From Fischerella sp. JS2 (GTDB lineage Bacteria; Cyanobacteriota; Cyanobacteriia; Cyanobacteriales; Nostocaceae), in contig NZ_CP135918.1 in assembly GCF_032393985.1 (NCBI RefSeq), forward strand, positions 434,001 through 498,000: a stretch of 64,000 bases of DNA, read 5' to 3'. The notes under the pieces are model-generated. The model had not been told where the DNA came from, did no database searches, and saw only the letters and a list, made by a program, of their open reading frames with translations. Shown in pieces: positions 8,781 through 18,043 of this stretch. The position numbers and the translations under genes are program-made. How positions within the stretch are numbered: the first letter of the stretch is position 1; each line of letters starts with the position of its first letter.

Positions 8781-10562
8781 TTATAAGGATGTTGCATTTG
8801 GTGCAATGTTAACCTCCTGTAGCAAAGTGCTGGGGTCAAAAGATTCCCGCGTTGATGTTTCTTTTGATAATGCAGCTATTACTTTAGATGGGGCTACCTT
8901 TTGATTCTTTGCTTGCAAACGTTGCTTTTGTGTATATTCTTCCAATTTGGCTTTAGCAGTTGCATATACAGAAGAATTTTGAGGGACTTGCTGGAGGAAT
9001 TTTACAGCCGTCTCAAACTCACCTATTTCTGCTTTGTTATAAGCTTGTTGTAACAAAAAGATAGCTCTTATTTGTTGCTTTTGATGGTACTCAGTTAATT
9101 TTTGTTTGACTAAATCAGTAGCAGAAGTTTCTTTAGGAACTTGCTGTAGATAAGTTAAAGCAGTACTGAAATCTTTCACAGCAGCTTTTTCATAAGCTCT
9201 AGCTAATAAATTATTTGTTTGTGTTTCGATTTTGGCTTTGGCTTGCTCAATGATTTGATCTGTTTTTGACTGCCAATATAAAATATCGGGTACTTGAGAA
9301 GCAGCATGTATGGCCTCTGACCATTGTCCCTCGTCTAATGCTTTTTTAGCTAATAAATATTGTTCAGTAGCAAGTTGCCACTGGTTTTGCCATTCTTCAA
9401 TCGTAGTTTGTGCCTCTGGATAAACATTACTATTTGTAGGAATAGATTTTGCGAGAGCGATCGCTTTTTCTAAATCTCCTGATTGAAATTCTTCTGTTGC
9501 TTTATATAAAGTTTCCGTTTCAGAATAGGCTGGAGAATTCATTAAAGAATAGACCCCGAATCCCACTACCAAAGAATTGGCTACCAGTCCTACTCGCATT
9601 CCTGTCAACAAAGGAGGTGACTTAACAGATGCATCAGGGCGAACAAAATGATCTTCTGCGTCCGTAGAATCTAGTAATATATTAGACTGCAGCTGAATCG
9701 TTTGCGGTGGGGAATATTCGAGAGACATTTGCTCAAGCGCCCGCAATATCTCAGCTGCTGACTGAAAACGATCTTTGTAGTTATAACGGATCATCTGGCT
9801 GAGAATTACAGCAAGATAATCACTGACTGGAGTCTGATGAGAACGCCAAATAAATTCATTACTTCGAGGATCAATTTTTAATTGCAATGGAGATAAACCA
9901 GTTAAAGCCTGGATCGCAATCATACCCACAGCATAAATATCACTATTGGGCTGTGTTTGATCGATAAATTGTTCTGGGGGAATATAACCTAATGAAGTGA
10001 CAGGAACTCTATAAATTGGTAATACTGTATCTACACCAAAATTAATTGGTTGAATAGAACCAAAATCTATCAGAACTAATTTCCCATCACACGTACGTCT
10101 AATTAAATTTTCCGGCTTAACGTCGCAGTGAATTACTCCTTGAGAGTGAATAAAATTTAGAATACCTAAAACATCTTGTAAAAATTGAATAATTTCGCTT
10201 TCAGTCCAAAGATAACCCGCGCGTTGATTAATGGGCAATTCTGTTGTGAGTGCATGTCCCTCAATAAACTCCTGCACTAAGTAAAAACGCTCGTTTTCTT
10301 CAAAACAAGCAATCAGTTGTGGAATTTGATCGTGGTGTCCCAAATATCTCAGAGTTTCAGTCTCTGTGAGAAAGTGTAATCTCAGTGATTGTAAATAGGC
10401 AGGTTGGGAGCTAGAAACCTTGAGTTGTTTGATTACACATTTAGGGTGATTTGGTTGTTCAACATTGATTGCAATATATGTTTGTCCAAACACACCAGCA
10501 CCCAAACTTTGGACGATTTGATACTGTCCTTGTAGTACTTTACCGATCATGTGATGGGCCAT
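8781..10562 (-). CDS. serine/threonine protein kinase with C-terminal helical repeats
   Basis: This 593-residue Hanks-type kinase has a glycine-rich loop GAGVFG (21-26), a catalytic Lys in VIKQLK (about 45), a catalytic loop HCDVKPENL (Asp147; Cys replaces the usual Arg of HRD), DFG at 166-168 and SLGYIPPEQ in the activation segment. A probable membrane segment (about 325-343) follows the kinase domain. The outer part (350-570) has four repeats of about 41 residues ending in VP (such as ATEEFQSGDLEKAIALAKSI), of TPR-like helical type. The topology suggests a cytoplasmic kinase with an extracytoplasmic or lumenal sensor. The His-Cys-Asp loop is typical of kinases that do not need activation-loop phosphorylation. 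Confidence 0.9.
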   Translation of the reverse strand: MAHHMIGKVLQGQYQIVQSLGAGVFGQTYIAINVEQPNHPKCVIKQLKVSSSQPAYLQSLRLHFLTETETLRYLGHHDQIPQLIACFEENERFYLVQEFIEGHALTTELPINQRAGYLWTESEIIQFLQDVLGILNFIHSQGVIHCDVKPENLIRRTCDGKLVLIDFGSIQPINFGVDTVLPIYRVPVTSLGYIPPEQFIDQTQPNSDIYAVGMIAIQALTGLSPLQLKIDPRSNEFIWRSHQTPVSDYLAVILSQMIRYNYKDRFQSAAEILRALEQMSLEYSPPQTIQLQSNILLDSTDAEDHFVRPDASVKSPPLLTGMRVGLVANSLVVGFGVYSLMNSPAYSETETLYKATEEFQSGDLEKAIALAKSIPTNSNVYPEAQTTIEEWQNQWQLATEQYLLAKKALDEGQWSEAIHAASQVPDILYWQSKTDQIIEQAKAKIETQTNNLLARAYEKAAVKDFSTALTYLQQVPKETSATDLVKQKLTEYHQKQQIRAIFLLQQAYNKAEIGEFETAVKFLQQVPQNSSVYATAKAKLEEYTQKQRLQAKNQKVAPSKVIAALSKETSTRESFDPSTLLQEVNIAPNATSL

Positions 10563-11006
10563 GAGCTGCTTACTAAGTCACTATTTATATTTACATTTTC
10601 GGTAAATGCTCCCTGTCTCCGGATTTATTGGTCGGTAGATAGTATAAAGTGTTGTTATTTTATAACACTTTGTTTCAGAAAATATACGGGCGCTTGAATA
10701 TATAATATACTACGTCCTACAAAATAATATAGGTATTATACATTATCAGTATGATTTCTTGTGGTAAGATATCCATCCTTTCTTTACACTTCATTTAGCT
10801 CCGGCTTTCTGCATTTTTCAAAGACGATAGGAGGATGAATTAAGAAATACACCTATAAAAATGAGTATTCTTTTTATTCCACCATAGGATGATGTAGAGA
10901 AAGCATATAGTCGGTTTCCTAGTGAAGAGGGGCAATACAAATACTCAGAAGAAACCAGAAACATCCGAAATTTGTGTCAACCCCTATTCATTCACAAGGA
11001 ATAATA
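10563..11006. promoter_or_regulatory. 444-bp divergent intergenic region upstream of Mn-catalase
   Basis: This AT-rich stretch lies between the divergent kinase gene and the catalase. Both promoters must lie here, but I cannot assign -35/-10 boxes with confidence. The catalase ribosome-binding site is clear: aagga at 10996-11000, six bases before ATG 11007. A stretch ataatatag-gtattatac near 10726-10741 is a weak dyad. Confidence 0.4.
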
Positions 11007-11909
11007 ATGTTTTACCACACTAAGAAGCTACAGTACTTTAAACCGCCCGAAAAATCTGACCCAGTCTACGCGATGAAGATTCAAGAACTCATCGGTGGTA
11101 CCTTTGGGGAAATGACCGTAATGATGCAGTACCTGTTTCAAGGCTGGAACTGTCGAGGCCCTGTAAAATATAGAGATATGCTTCTCGACATTGGTACTGA
11201 GGAAATCGGTCATGTCGAGATGCTAGCTACAATGATTGCTCACCTGCTGGATAAAGCACCACTGAAGGTACAAGAAGAAGGTGCTAAAGATGCAGTTGTG
11301 GGCGCAGTCATGGGCGGTACTAATCCACGGGATGTAATCATGGCAGCAGCGATGAATCCTCAGCACGCGATCGTTTCCGGTTTAGGTGCAATGCCTGCTG
11401 ATAGTGTAGGTTTTCCTTGGAATGGCCGCTTTATCGTCGCCAGTGGTAACTTAATGGCAGATTTCCGTTCTAATCTCCATGCTGAGTCCCAAGGACGCTT
11501 GCAGGCAGTACGGATGTATGAGATGAGCGACGATCCGGGAGTTAAAGATACCCTAAGTTTTATGATTGCCCGTGACACAATGCATCAAAATCAGTGGCTG
11601 GCAGCGATTGAGGATCTAAAATCAGAAGGATTAGAAGATACTCCTGTTCCCAGTTCTTTCCCCTTAGAACTAGAGAAGCGCGAGTTTGCTTATCAATTCT
11701 GGAACCATTCTGAAGGTAAGGAAAGCGCTGAAGGTCGTTGGGCAAAAGGGCCTTCAATGGACGGAAAGGGTGAATTCCAATATGTCCAAAATCCTCAGCC
11801 CTTGGGACCAGAACCCCAACCACCCCAACCTGATCCCCGACTGCACGGTACGCCTATCAACAAAGAATCTCAGGGGCAACACAAGAGCGATCGCATGATA
11901 ATTGGCTAA
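11007..11909 (+). CDS. manganese (dimanganese) catalase
   Basis: This 300-residue cytoplasmic enzyme disproportionates hydrogen peroxide at a dimanganese centre. The metal ligands are visible in ferritin-like helices: Glu35 (GGTFGE), Glu66 and His69 (DIGTEEIGHVEM), Glu160 (NLHAE) and His193 (ARDTMHQNQW). The spacing between the ligand pairs matches the known family pattern. The tail is proline-rich (GPEPQPPQPDPRLHG), as in other Mn-catalases. The start at ATG 11007 is set by a good aagga site; an in-frame GTG at 10974 lies before that site. The gene is monocistronic and presumably supports oxidative-stress defence, as KatA/KatB do in Anabaena. Confidence 0.93.
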   Translation: MFYHTKKLQYFKPPEKSDPVYAMKIQELIGGTFGEMTVMMQYLFQGWNCRGPVKYRDMLLDIGTEEIGHVEMLATMIAHLLDKAPLKVQEEGAKDAVVGAVMGGTNPRDVIMAAAMNPQHAIVSGLGAMPADSVGFPWNGRFIVASGNLMADFRSNLHAESQGRLQAVRMYEMSDDPGVKDTLSFMIARDTMHQNQWLAAIEDLKSEGLEDTPVPSSFPLELEKREFAYQFWNHSEGKESAEGRWAKGPSMDGKGEFQYVQNPQPLGPEPQPPQPDPRLHGTPINKESQGQHKSDRMIIG

Positions 11910-12095
11910 TCCTCACAATCATACAATAGGTCTGGTTAGTTGCCGCGAATAGAGGTTAGGGAAAAGGAATTTTTCTTCCCTTTTCCCCTTTACCTTTTCC
12001 CACCTTCTGTAACAAGTCCAATATAGCTGCGATTTTTCCAACCACAGTTTGGCTAGAGCAGGCAAAATAAAGACAGGTGTCCCCAAGTTCTCAGT

Positions 12096-13271
12096 ATGAG
12101 CTATTGCCTTAACCCCAGCTGTCCCCAACCCCAAAACACGAATAATGGCAAGTTTTGCCAAACTTGTGGTGCTAAGCTACTTCTCAAAGAACGTTACCGC
12201 GCCATTAAACCTATAGGACAAGGCGGTTTTGGCAGAACTTTCCTAGCAGTGGATGAGGATAAACCCTCGAAACCGCGTTGTGTGATTAAGCAATTTTATC
12301 CCCAAGCCCAAGGCACTAGTACTGTACAAAAAGCAGTAGAGTTATTTAATCAGGAAGCAATGCGGCTGGATGAGTTAGGGAAACATCCGCAAATTCCAGA
12401 ACTGCTAGCATATTTTACCCAAGATGACAGGCAATATCTAGTTCAAGAATTTATTGATGGGCAAAATCTAGCAGAAGAATTGGCAGTTAAAGGGGCTTTT
12501 AACGAAACGCAGATTCGGCAACTGCTTAATAATTTATTAACAGTTTTGCAATTTTGTCATAGCAGACAAGTCATTCATCGAGATATCAAGCCAGAAAATA
12601 TTATTCGTCGCCGATTTCCCTTAGAAGGGGAAGAAAATCAACAGCAGAGGGATTTAGTTCTGGTAGACTTTGGTGCTTCTAAATTTGTTACCCACACAGC
12701 CCTTAACCGCACTGGTACAAGTATTGGTAGTCCAGAATATGTTGCACCAGAACAAATACGGGGACAAGCAATATTTGCCAGTGATATTTACAGCTTGGGT
12801 GCTACCTGTGTGCGCTTATTAACCGAGCGATCGCCTTTTGATTTGTACGATATTAATAACGATACTTGGATTTGGCAACGTTACGTTAAAAGTCCAGTCA
12901 GCGAAGAGTTAAACTCTATTTTAGACAAAATGCTCCAAAGCATTCCCGCCCGGCGTTACCAAACCACTGATGAAGTTCTCACAGACTTAAATAAAAAGTC
13001 GTCTGTTGCTACTACCCTCACCATACCCAGCAAACCAGTTGTGAGTTCACCTCCATCAACTCCTACTTCTATATCCACTCCTAGTCATAATCCCATCGAA
13101 AAAGAATTAGAGGAAATCAGGACTACGTTTTTGGGTGGTAATCAATCTGCAAATAACAAAGCAATGCGATCGCCTCAACCATCAGCAAATCAACCGACTC
13201 CTCACAGTAAAATTGACGAGGAGTTAGAGGAATTAAGAACTAAATATCTTGGTAATAATTCTCCAGATTAA
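12096..13271 (+). CDS. serine/threonine protein kinase with N-terminal zinc ribbon
   Basis: This 391-residue cytoplasmic Hanks-type kinase is preceded by a four-cysteine ribbon (Cys4, Cys9, Cys21, Cys24: CLNPSCPQ and CQTCGAK). Kinase motifs are GQGGFG (41-46), Lys65 in VIKQF, HRDIKPEN (161-168), DFG (191-193) and SPEYVAPEQIRG. The zinc-ribbon arrangement is common in cyanobacterial kinases. The C-terminal tail carries two copies of an acidic helical motif, IEKELEEIRTTFLG and IDEELEELRTKYLG, separated by a Pro/Ser/Gln-rich linker. No membrane segment is visible, in contrast to the kinase at 8781. The substrate is unknown. Confidence 0.9.
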   Translation: MSYCLNPSCPQPQNTNNGKFCQTCGAKLLLKERYRAIKPIGQGGFGRTFLAVDEDKPSKPRCVIKQFYPQAQGTSTVQKAVELFNQEAMRLDELGKHPQIPELLAYFTQDDRQYLVQEFIDGQNLAEELAVKGAFNETQIRQLLNNLLTVLQFCHSRQVIHRDIKPENIIRRRFPLEGEENQQQRDLVLVDFGASKFVTHTALNRTGTSIGSPEYVAPEQIRGQAIFASDIYSLGATCVRLLTERSPFDLYDINNDTWIWQRYVKSPVSEELNSILDKMLQSIPARRYQTTDEVLTDLNKKSSVATTLTIPSKPVVSSPPSTPTSISTPSHNPIEKELEEIRTTFLGGNQSANNKAMRSPQPSANQPTPHSKIDEELEELRTKYLGNNSPD

Positions 13272-13474
13272 TTTAGTTAGTTGTTAGTAGTTAGTGGTTA
13301 GTGGTTGTACCAGACGTGCCATGGCACGTCTGTACATTGGTTAGTGGTTAGTAGTTAGTGGTTATTTCCACACTCCCCACACTCCCAGACGCGATGAATC
13401 GCGTCTCTACATACTCCCCATACTCCCCACACTCCCCACACTCCCCACACTCCTCACACTCCCCACCTTCTCCC
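13272..13474. repeat. short-repeat tract with two dispersed palindromes
   Basis: The gap consists of ttagtggttagtagtt repeats and cactcccca repeats. It includes a perfect 22-bp palindrome at 13311-13332 (half-site cagacgtgcca) and an AGACGCGA-tgaa-TCGCGTCT hairpin at 13387-13406. Confidence 0.8.
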
Positions 13475-16126
13475 TCACAACCTCGGATCTACAGGTTCAC
13501 TCTCTAGCGCCAAAATTCCCACGATACATTCATGGACACAGCGTAGAGGTGCATAAGTAATGAAACGTTCCAATGCTTCCACACCCAAAGCAAACTCTCG
13601 CTTTGCCAAGGAACGCTTGAGTGTTAATCCTCGTTGACGTAGACGTTGCATATTTTCAGGTGCTGAGTACTCTAAACCATAAATCATTCGCAAATACTCT
13701 TGTCCGCGACATTTTACCGCAGGTTGAATAATTCCTCGATTGCTTTTGACAATAAATTGCATCGGTTTCACAACTATACCTTCACCTCCCATAGCTGTTA
13801 ATTCTTCCCACCAATGTACACCTTCTGCTTCACTGCTTGGGTCTGTCAAATCTATTACCTTATATGCTGTTGGTAACAGTAGGTCGGGGTCATACAGAGC
13901 AATTTTTGCTACTTCCTGCATGTGCCATTGATGGTCTTTGTCGGTATGGATGGCTGTTTCTGTTGCCAAGATGTGAAAAGGTGCAAGTTTATAGTCACAA
14001 ATATGCTCAACTGGCCAGCAGTAGCGACGGTAAGCTGTGACATACTTTTCAGCCATCTCGGCTTTTTGTTGATAATTGCTCAATTGCACAGTTACATCTA
14101 TACCACGTTGTTCTGCCCTCTCCAGCAAGCTTACAGCGTCACCTAGTGCTAGGCGTGATGCTACGCCAACGGGAGCATATTGTTCTCGTAATAGTCCTTG
14201 AGCTTTAGCTGACCAAGGCATTAGTTCACAGTCTAGACATACCCAGTCAGTATGAAAATTTTCCCAGAAGCCACTGTTGGTAAGGGAGGTATTTAACCTG
14301 GCTAACAGTTCTGTTTCTAGATTTGGGTGATCAAAAAATCGTCTGCCTGTGCGGGTATAGCAAATACCAATACCCTCATTCACAATACCAAAGCGCTTTT
14401 TAGCTACTGTTTCATCTCGGCATATAATTACTACTGTCCGGGAACCCATGTGCTTTTCTTCACACATAATTTGTGTAATTCCCTGGTGACGATAGTAAGC
14501 AAAGGCCTGTTGGGGGTGTTCCAGATATCCCAGTTGTTGGGATGTTTCCACTGGAGACATTGTAGGTGGTAAATAAATCAGCCATTTGGGATTGGCTGCA
14601 AAACGGCTAACTACCTCTAAAGCTGCGATCGCATTTTCTTCACGAATTTTTATATGAGGTACTAAGCGGGTATTAATAATGCGCTTACCCAATACGTCAT
14701 CAATATTTAGCACATCATCCAGTTGCTGCTGGACTGTCATTGCTTCTGTCACACTCTTTTCAATGGGTTTAGCAGGTTGACTGTAAGCACAGACAGCAGA
14801 GACACTCACTAATTCCTTTTCTGGATAGCGCAAGGCTGTGAGTTTGCCTCCAAAAACGCAACCTGTGTCAATGTTAATAGTGTTGTTGAGCCATTCTGCG
14901 GCAAGTACAGGCGTGTGTCCATAGACGACCATTGCTTGACCCCGGTACTCTGCTGCCCAGTTGTAACGGATAGGTAAGCCAAACTCATCGATTTCTCCTG
15001 TTGTTTCACCATACAAAGCAAACTCTCGCACTTGAGCTGAGCCTCGTCCTTGATATTCCTGCTTCATTCCTGCGTGGGCAACTACTAATCGACCATCATC
15101 AAGAACATAATGGCTCACCAAAGTATCTAAAAATTCTTTCAGTTCTTTAGTATGGTGTTCACGCCATTCTGCTGGTAAAGCTTCTATCTCTGCTAAAGTT
15201 TTCTCTAAACCATGATTTATCTTGACATTCTTACCCCGTAATTTCCGCAAAAATTTGTTTTCATGATTACCTGGAACGCAAATAGCTGTCCCTGCTAACA
15301 CCATATTTCGTACTAATTTGACCGTATCAAGAATACGTGGACCTCGGTCTATTAAATCACCCAGAAAAACAGCTTTGCGCCCTTGGGGATGGTAGTAGGT
15401 GAGAGCGTCCCAGAGGGTGGGGATTGAGGAGGTGGGGGAAGTATGAGGAGTGGGAGAAGATAAGGAAGCAATTTCTCCCCCGTGTCCTTTTTGTCCTCCT
15501 TGTCCCCCTTTGACGTACCCTAATTTTTCCAACAGAGTTTCTAGTTCATCACAACAGCCGTGGATGTCACCGATGATGTCAAAGGGCCCGTGTTCATACT
15601 TGCGATTGTTCCACAGGGGTTGACGCTCAATTTCTACAGTATCAATTTCTACTATTGAGTTAAGAATATATACGTAGCGAAAGCCTTCTCGTTCTAACCC
15701 CCGCAGTGAACGCCGCAACATTTGGGTATGACGCCGCACTACATGGGAACCAAACTGACGGTTGGGGCGTTGTTGGTTACGTTGTTGACAAACTTCTTCT
15801 GGTAGATTAAGAGCGATCGCTACCGGAAAAAAATGGTATTTTCGTGCTAACTGAACAAAAATTTTTCGGTCTTCTGGTTGGACATTAGTCGCATCAATAA
15901 CGGTCAATTTTCCGGCTGCAAGTCGTTTGGTAGTGATAAAATGCAGGACATCAAAAGCATCTTTGGTTGCAAACTGATTATTCTCATCATCTGACACCAA
16001 TCCCCGGCAGAAATCTGAGGATAACACTTCAAAAGGTTGAAAAAATCTGCGTGCAAAGGTCGATTTACCAGCACCAGAAGCACCGATGAGAACAACTAAA
16101 GAAAGTTCGGGAATAGTTAGTTTCAT
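13475..16126 (-). CDS. pnkp: polynucleotide kinase-phosphatase-ligase (bacterial Pnkp, RNA repair)
   Basis: This 883-residue three-domain RNA-repair enzyme has the following parts. N-terminal 5'-kinase: P-loop GASGAGKST at 15-23. Central binuclear metallophosphatase, which heals 2',3'-cyclic phosphate ends: GDIHG 186-190, GDLIDRG 256-262, GNHE 286-289, VVYGHTP about 400. C-terminal adenylyltransferase-like ligase domain: nucleotidyl Lys558 in EEKHMGSR. Family knowledge: Pnkp needs Hen1 to complete ligation, and Hen1 is encoded just upstream on the same strand. Residues about 206-238, between the first two phosphatase motifs, are a Gly/Ser/Thr/Pro low-complexity insert that looks like translated intergenic repeat. 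If it loops out, the enzyme may stay active. Confidence 0.93.
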   Translation of the reverse strand: MKLTIPELSLVVLIGASGAGKSTFARRFFQPFEVLSSDFCRGLVSDDENNQFATKDAFDVLHFITTKRLAAGKLTVIDATNVQPEDRKIFVQLARKYHFFPVAIALNLPEEVCQQRNQQRPNRQFGSHVVRRHTQMLRRSLRGLEREGFRYVYILNSIVEIDTVEIERQPLWNNRKYEHGPFDIIGDIHGCCDELETLLEKLGYVKGGQGGQKGHGGEIASLSSPTPHTSPTSSIPTLWDALTYYHPQGRKAVFLGDLIDRGPRILDTVKLVRNMVLAGTAICVPGNHENKFLRKLRGKNVKINHGLEKTLAEIEALPAEWREHHTKELKEFLDTLVSHYVLDDGRLVVAHAGMKQEYQGRGSAQVREFALYGETTGEIDEFGLPIRYNWAAEYRGQAMVVYGHTPVLAAEWLNNTINIDTGCVFGGKLTALRYPEKELVSVSAVCAYSQPAKPIEKSVTEAMTVQQQLDDVLNIDDVLGKRIINTRLVPHIKIREENAIAALEVVSRFAANPKWLIYLPPTMSPVETSQQLGYLEHPQQAFAYYRHQGITQIMCEEKHMGSRTVVIICRDETVAKKRFGIVNEGIGICYTRTGRRFFDHPNLETELLARLNTSLTNSGFWENFHTDWVCLDCELMPWSAKAQGLLREQYAPVGVASRLALGDAVSLLERAEQRGIDVTVQLSNYQQKAEMAEKYVTAYRRYCWPVEHICDYKLAPFHILATETAIHTDKDHQWHMQEVAKIALYDPDLLLPTAYKVIDLTDPSSEAEGVHWWEELTAMGGEGIVVKPMQFIVKSNRGIIQPAVKCRGQEYLRMIYGLEYSAPENMQRLRQRGLTLKRSLAKREFALGVEALERFITYAPLRCVHECIVGILALESEPVDPRL
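15413..15511 (-). repeat. in-frame low-complexity insert inside pnkp
   Basis: About 99 bases of G/A-versus-C/T-skewed DNA (ggaggtgggggaagtatgag and tgtcctccttgtccccc type) match the low-complexity repeats found between genes in this window. They are read in frame as GGQGGQKGHGGEIASLSS and SPTPHTSPTSSIPT within the phosphatase domain. Confidence 0.7.
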
Positions 16127-16152
16127 AGTTCGTGTTGCTGATTTATGGTTAA

Positions 16153-16182
16153 TAGGGGCGTACAGCTAGCTGTACGCCCCTA
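16153..16182. repeat. perfect 30-bp palindrome upstream of pnkp
   Basis: Each half-site is taggggcgtacagct, and the two halves meet at AGCT. It lies 26 bp upstream of the pnkp start codon, so in transcript form it could fold into a very stable hairpin in the 5' leader. Confidence 0.9.
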
Positions 16183-16237
16183 CAGTGGTTGGTGGTTTTC
16201 CTCCACTGTTCCACTCTCTGTTCCTCATTCCCTCTAA

Positions 16238-16365
16238 TAGACCTCTTGCACAAAGATTTTTTACCCCACCCTAACCCTCCTCGTCGATCTCGGGGAGGGA
16301 ACTAAATCTTCCCCTCGTTCACGGGGGGATTGAGGGGGGTTTTGAGAATTCATGCAAGAGGTCTA
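16238..16365. mobile_element. 128-bp MITE-like element with 13-bp terminal inverted repeats
   Basis: tagacctcttgca (16238-16250) is the exact reverse complement of tgcaagaggtcta (16353-16365). The interior is GC-rich (ctcctcgtcgatctcgggg, cacggggggattgagggg) and non-coding. This is the usual architecture of a small non-autonomous element; no target duplication is obvious. Confidence 0.65.
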
Positions 16366-16603
16366 ATTTGTGGAAGTTTCCAAGACAGTTAGTTTTTTAA
16401 GAACTACTCTTCCAGATTTAATATGGGTGCAAGTAAACCAATTTATGCAGGTTATTTGCTTAATTTTTATCAAGAAAGGCAGAAGGCAGAAGGCAGATGG
16501 CAGACGGCAGAAAGAAGGGAAGAAGAAATTTTAAGGTAATGCCCAACAGCCGCCACAAGCTGGGTTAGGTGACTTCCACACTTATCTACGATGAGCGTGG
16601 TCT

Positions 16604-18043
16604 TCAATTAGAAGAGGTCTTTATCCCCCTAATTGCCTCCTGGCTTCTGCCTTCTTTTAGGTATTGCTTGAATATTGCCATCTGTGTTGGAGAACCAAGT
16701 TCTGCATCTTCTTCTCCTACCGATTGAAATTCCACGCTATAACCAAAGCGTTGTGTGATGCCCTTTGCCCAAGTTTGAAACTGTGTTCGTGTCCATTCAA
16801 AACGGTGATCTTTATGTCGCAGTTTCCCAGCAGGTAGTCTCTCAAATTTGATGTTGTACTCAATGTTTGGTGTAGTTACAATTACAATTATGGGTTTGGC
16901 AAACTCGAACAAAACCCGCTCAAATGCTTCTAAGCGCGGCAAATCTAGATGTTCGATCACCTCAATGACTGTAGCTGCATCGTAACCATTGAAACGTTTA
17001 TCTTGGTAAGTGAGTGCGCCTTGAATTAGTTGCAAACGGTTCCATTGATTACGGGGTAGGCACAGACGATCTAGCTTTTCTTTAGCCACCTCTAAGGAAC
17101 GATAGGAAACATCAACACCCGTAACTTGCTCAAAAAAGCTATCTTTGATCAATATTTTTAGTAAATTGCCCTGACCACACCCTAAATCAATCACCCGTTT
17201 TGCACCATGATCCTTGAGGGCAGCGACTACAGCATTCATTCTTTGTTGGTTGAGGCTAAGTGCTTTTTCGACAGCTGCTTCTTCCTGAGTGTGTCTTTCT
17301 TGTGCCTGGTCTGGATCAAGAATTTCTTCCTGGGTCAATTGCGCTAAAGCCGCACGAGTTAGATATTTTTGGCGTTTGAGGTAGCGTCTGGTAATTTGTT
17401 CTCGCACCGGATGGGTATGCAGCCAACCTTCACCATGACACAGTAGCTTTTCGACTTCTTCATCGCCTACCCAGTAGTGTTTATCATCGTCAAGTACTGG
17501 TAGAAGTACGTAGATATGATTGATAAATTCACTAAGGATGAGGGTGTGCTGTAGCTCAACTGTATAATATTGGCTTTGCCCCCACTCTGGAAATTTTTCA
17601 TCAAGGAGATGGCCTGTGGCGCTAACAGAGTAGCCTAAAGGTTCAAATAATTGCCGCAGAAATGCTTCACCACCCCGACAGGGTAAAACAGGTAATCTTG
17701 CGACTAAGGGAATTGGAGTTTGTGCTAGTTCTTGTCTGTGTTGACAACGACCAGCAAGAGCTGTACTGAAAACTTGGGCGATCGCTACACTTAAAAACGA
17801 AGAAGCAACGTATGGGCGATCGCTTACGTATTGCTTGATAGTTGAACCATGTCCCCGCACCAATCTCACAGGGTCTATTTCCAGCAACAGCGCCGCAGTA
17901 CAACGCTGGAGGTCTGCTTCTGGATAGAATACATGTGCCTGTCCAAAGGCAAGAGTAAAGGACTGGCAACGATCTGGGTGTTTATGTAGTAGGTAGCCTA
18001 ACTCTGTTGCAGGCTGATGTGTAGTGGAAATTGTCAACAGCAT
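16604..18043 (-). CDS. hen1: Hen1, 3'-terminal RNA ribose 2'-O-methyltransferase
   Basis: This 479-residue partner of Pnkp methylates the 2'-OH at the break before ligation, so the repaired RNA resists recleavage. The N-terminal half (about 1-240) is the bacterial Hen1 ligase-activating domain, starting MLLTISTTHQPATELGYLLH. The C-terminal half is a methyltransferase with the SAM loop VIDLGCGQGNLLKIL and the metal-binding EVIEHLD of Hen1 enzymes, then TTPNIEYNIKFE and a later His in HRFEWT. The gene is transcribed towards pnkp but separated from it by 477 bp of repeats, so a shared transcript is possible but not evident. The system is known to counter ribotoxins that cut tRNA or rRNA. Confidence 0.93.
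   Translation of the reverse strand: MLLTISTTHQPATELGYLLHKHPDRCQSFTLAFGQAHVFYPEADLQRCTAALLLEIDPVRLVRGHGSTIKQYVSDRPYVASSFLSVAIAQVFSTALAGRCQHRQELAQTPIPLVARLPVLPCRGGEAFLRQLFEPLGYSVSATGHLLDEKFPEWGQSQYYTVELQHTLILSEFINHIYVLLPVLDDDKHYWVGDEEVEKLLCHGEGWLHTHPVREQITRRYLKRQKYLTRAALAQLTQEEILDPDQAQERHTQEEAAVEKALSLNQQRMNAVVAALKDHGAKRVIDLGCGQGNLLKILIKDSFFEQVTGVDVSYRSLEVAKEKLDRLCLPRNQWNRLQLIQGALTYQDKRFNGYDAATVIEVIEHLDLPRLEAFERVLFEFAKPIIVIVTTPNIEYNIKFERLPAGKLRHKDHRFEWTRTQFQTWAKGITQRFGYSVEFQSVGEEDAELGSPTQMAIFKQYLKEGRSQEAIRGIKTSSN

Larger units (their letters stand above)
16127..16603. repeat. 477-bp repeat-packed gap between hen1 and pnkp
   Basis: No gene is present. Three elements are seen: a perfect 30-bp palindrome (16153-16182), a 128-bp element with 13-bp inverted ends (16238-16365), and tandem ggcagaa-type heptamers (about 16479-16513). 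Confidence 0.8.

Noticed and set aside
16161-16176. NtcA site (GTA-N8-TAC) inside the 30-bp palindrome
   Set aside because: GTA and TAC are separated by 10 bases, not 8, and the symmetry is explained by the palindrome.
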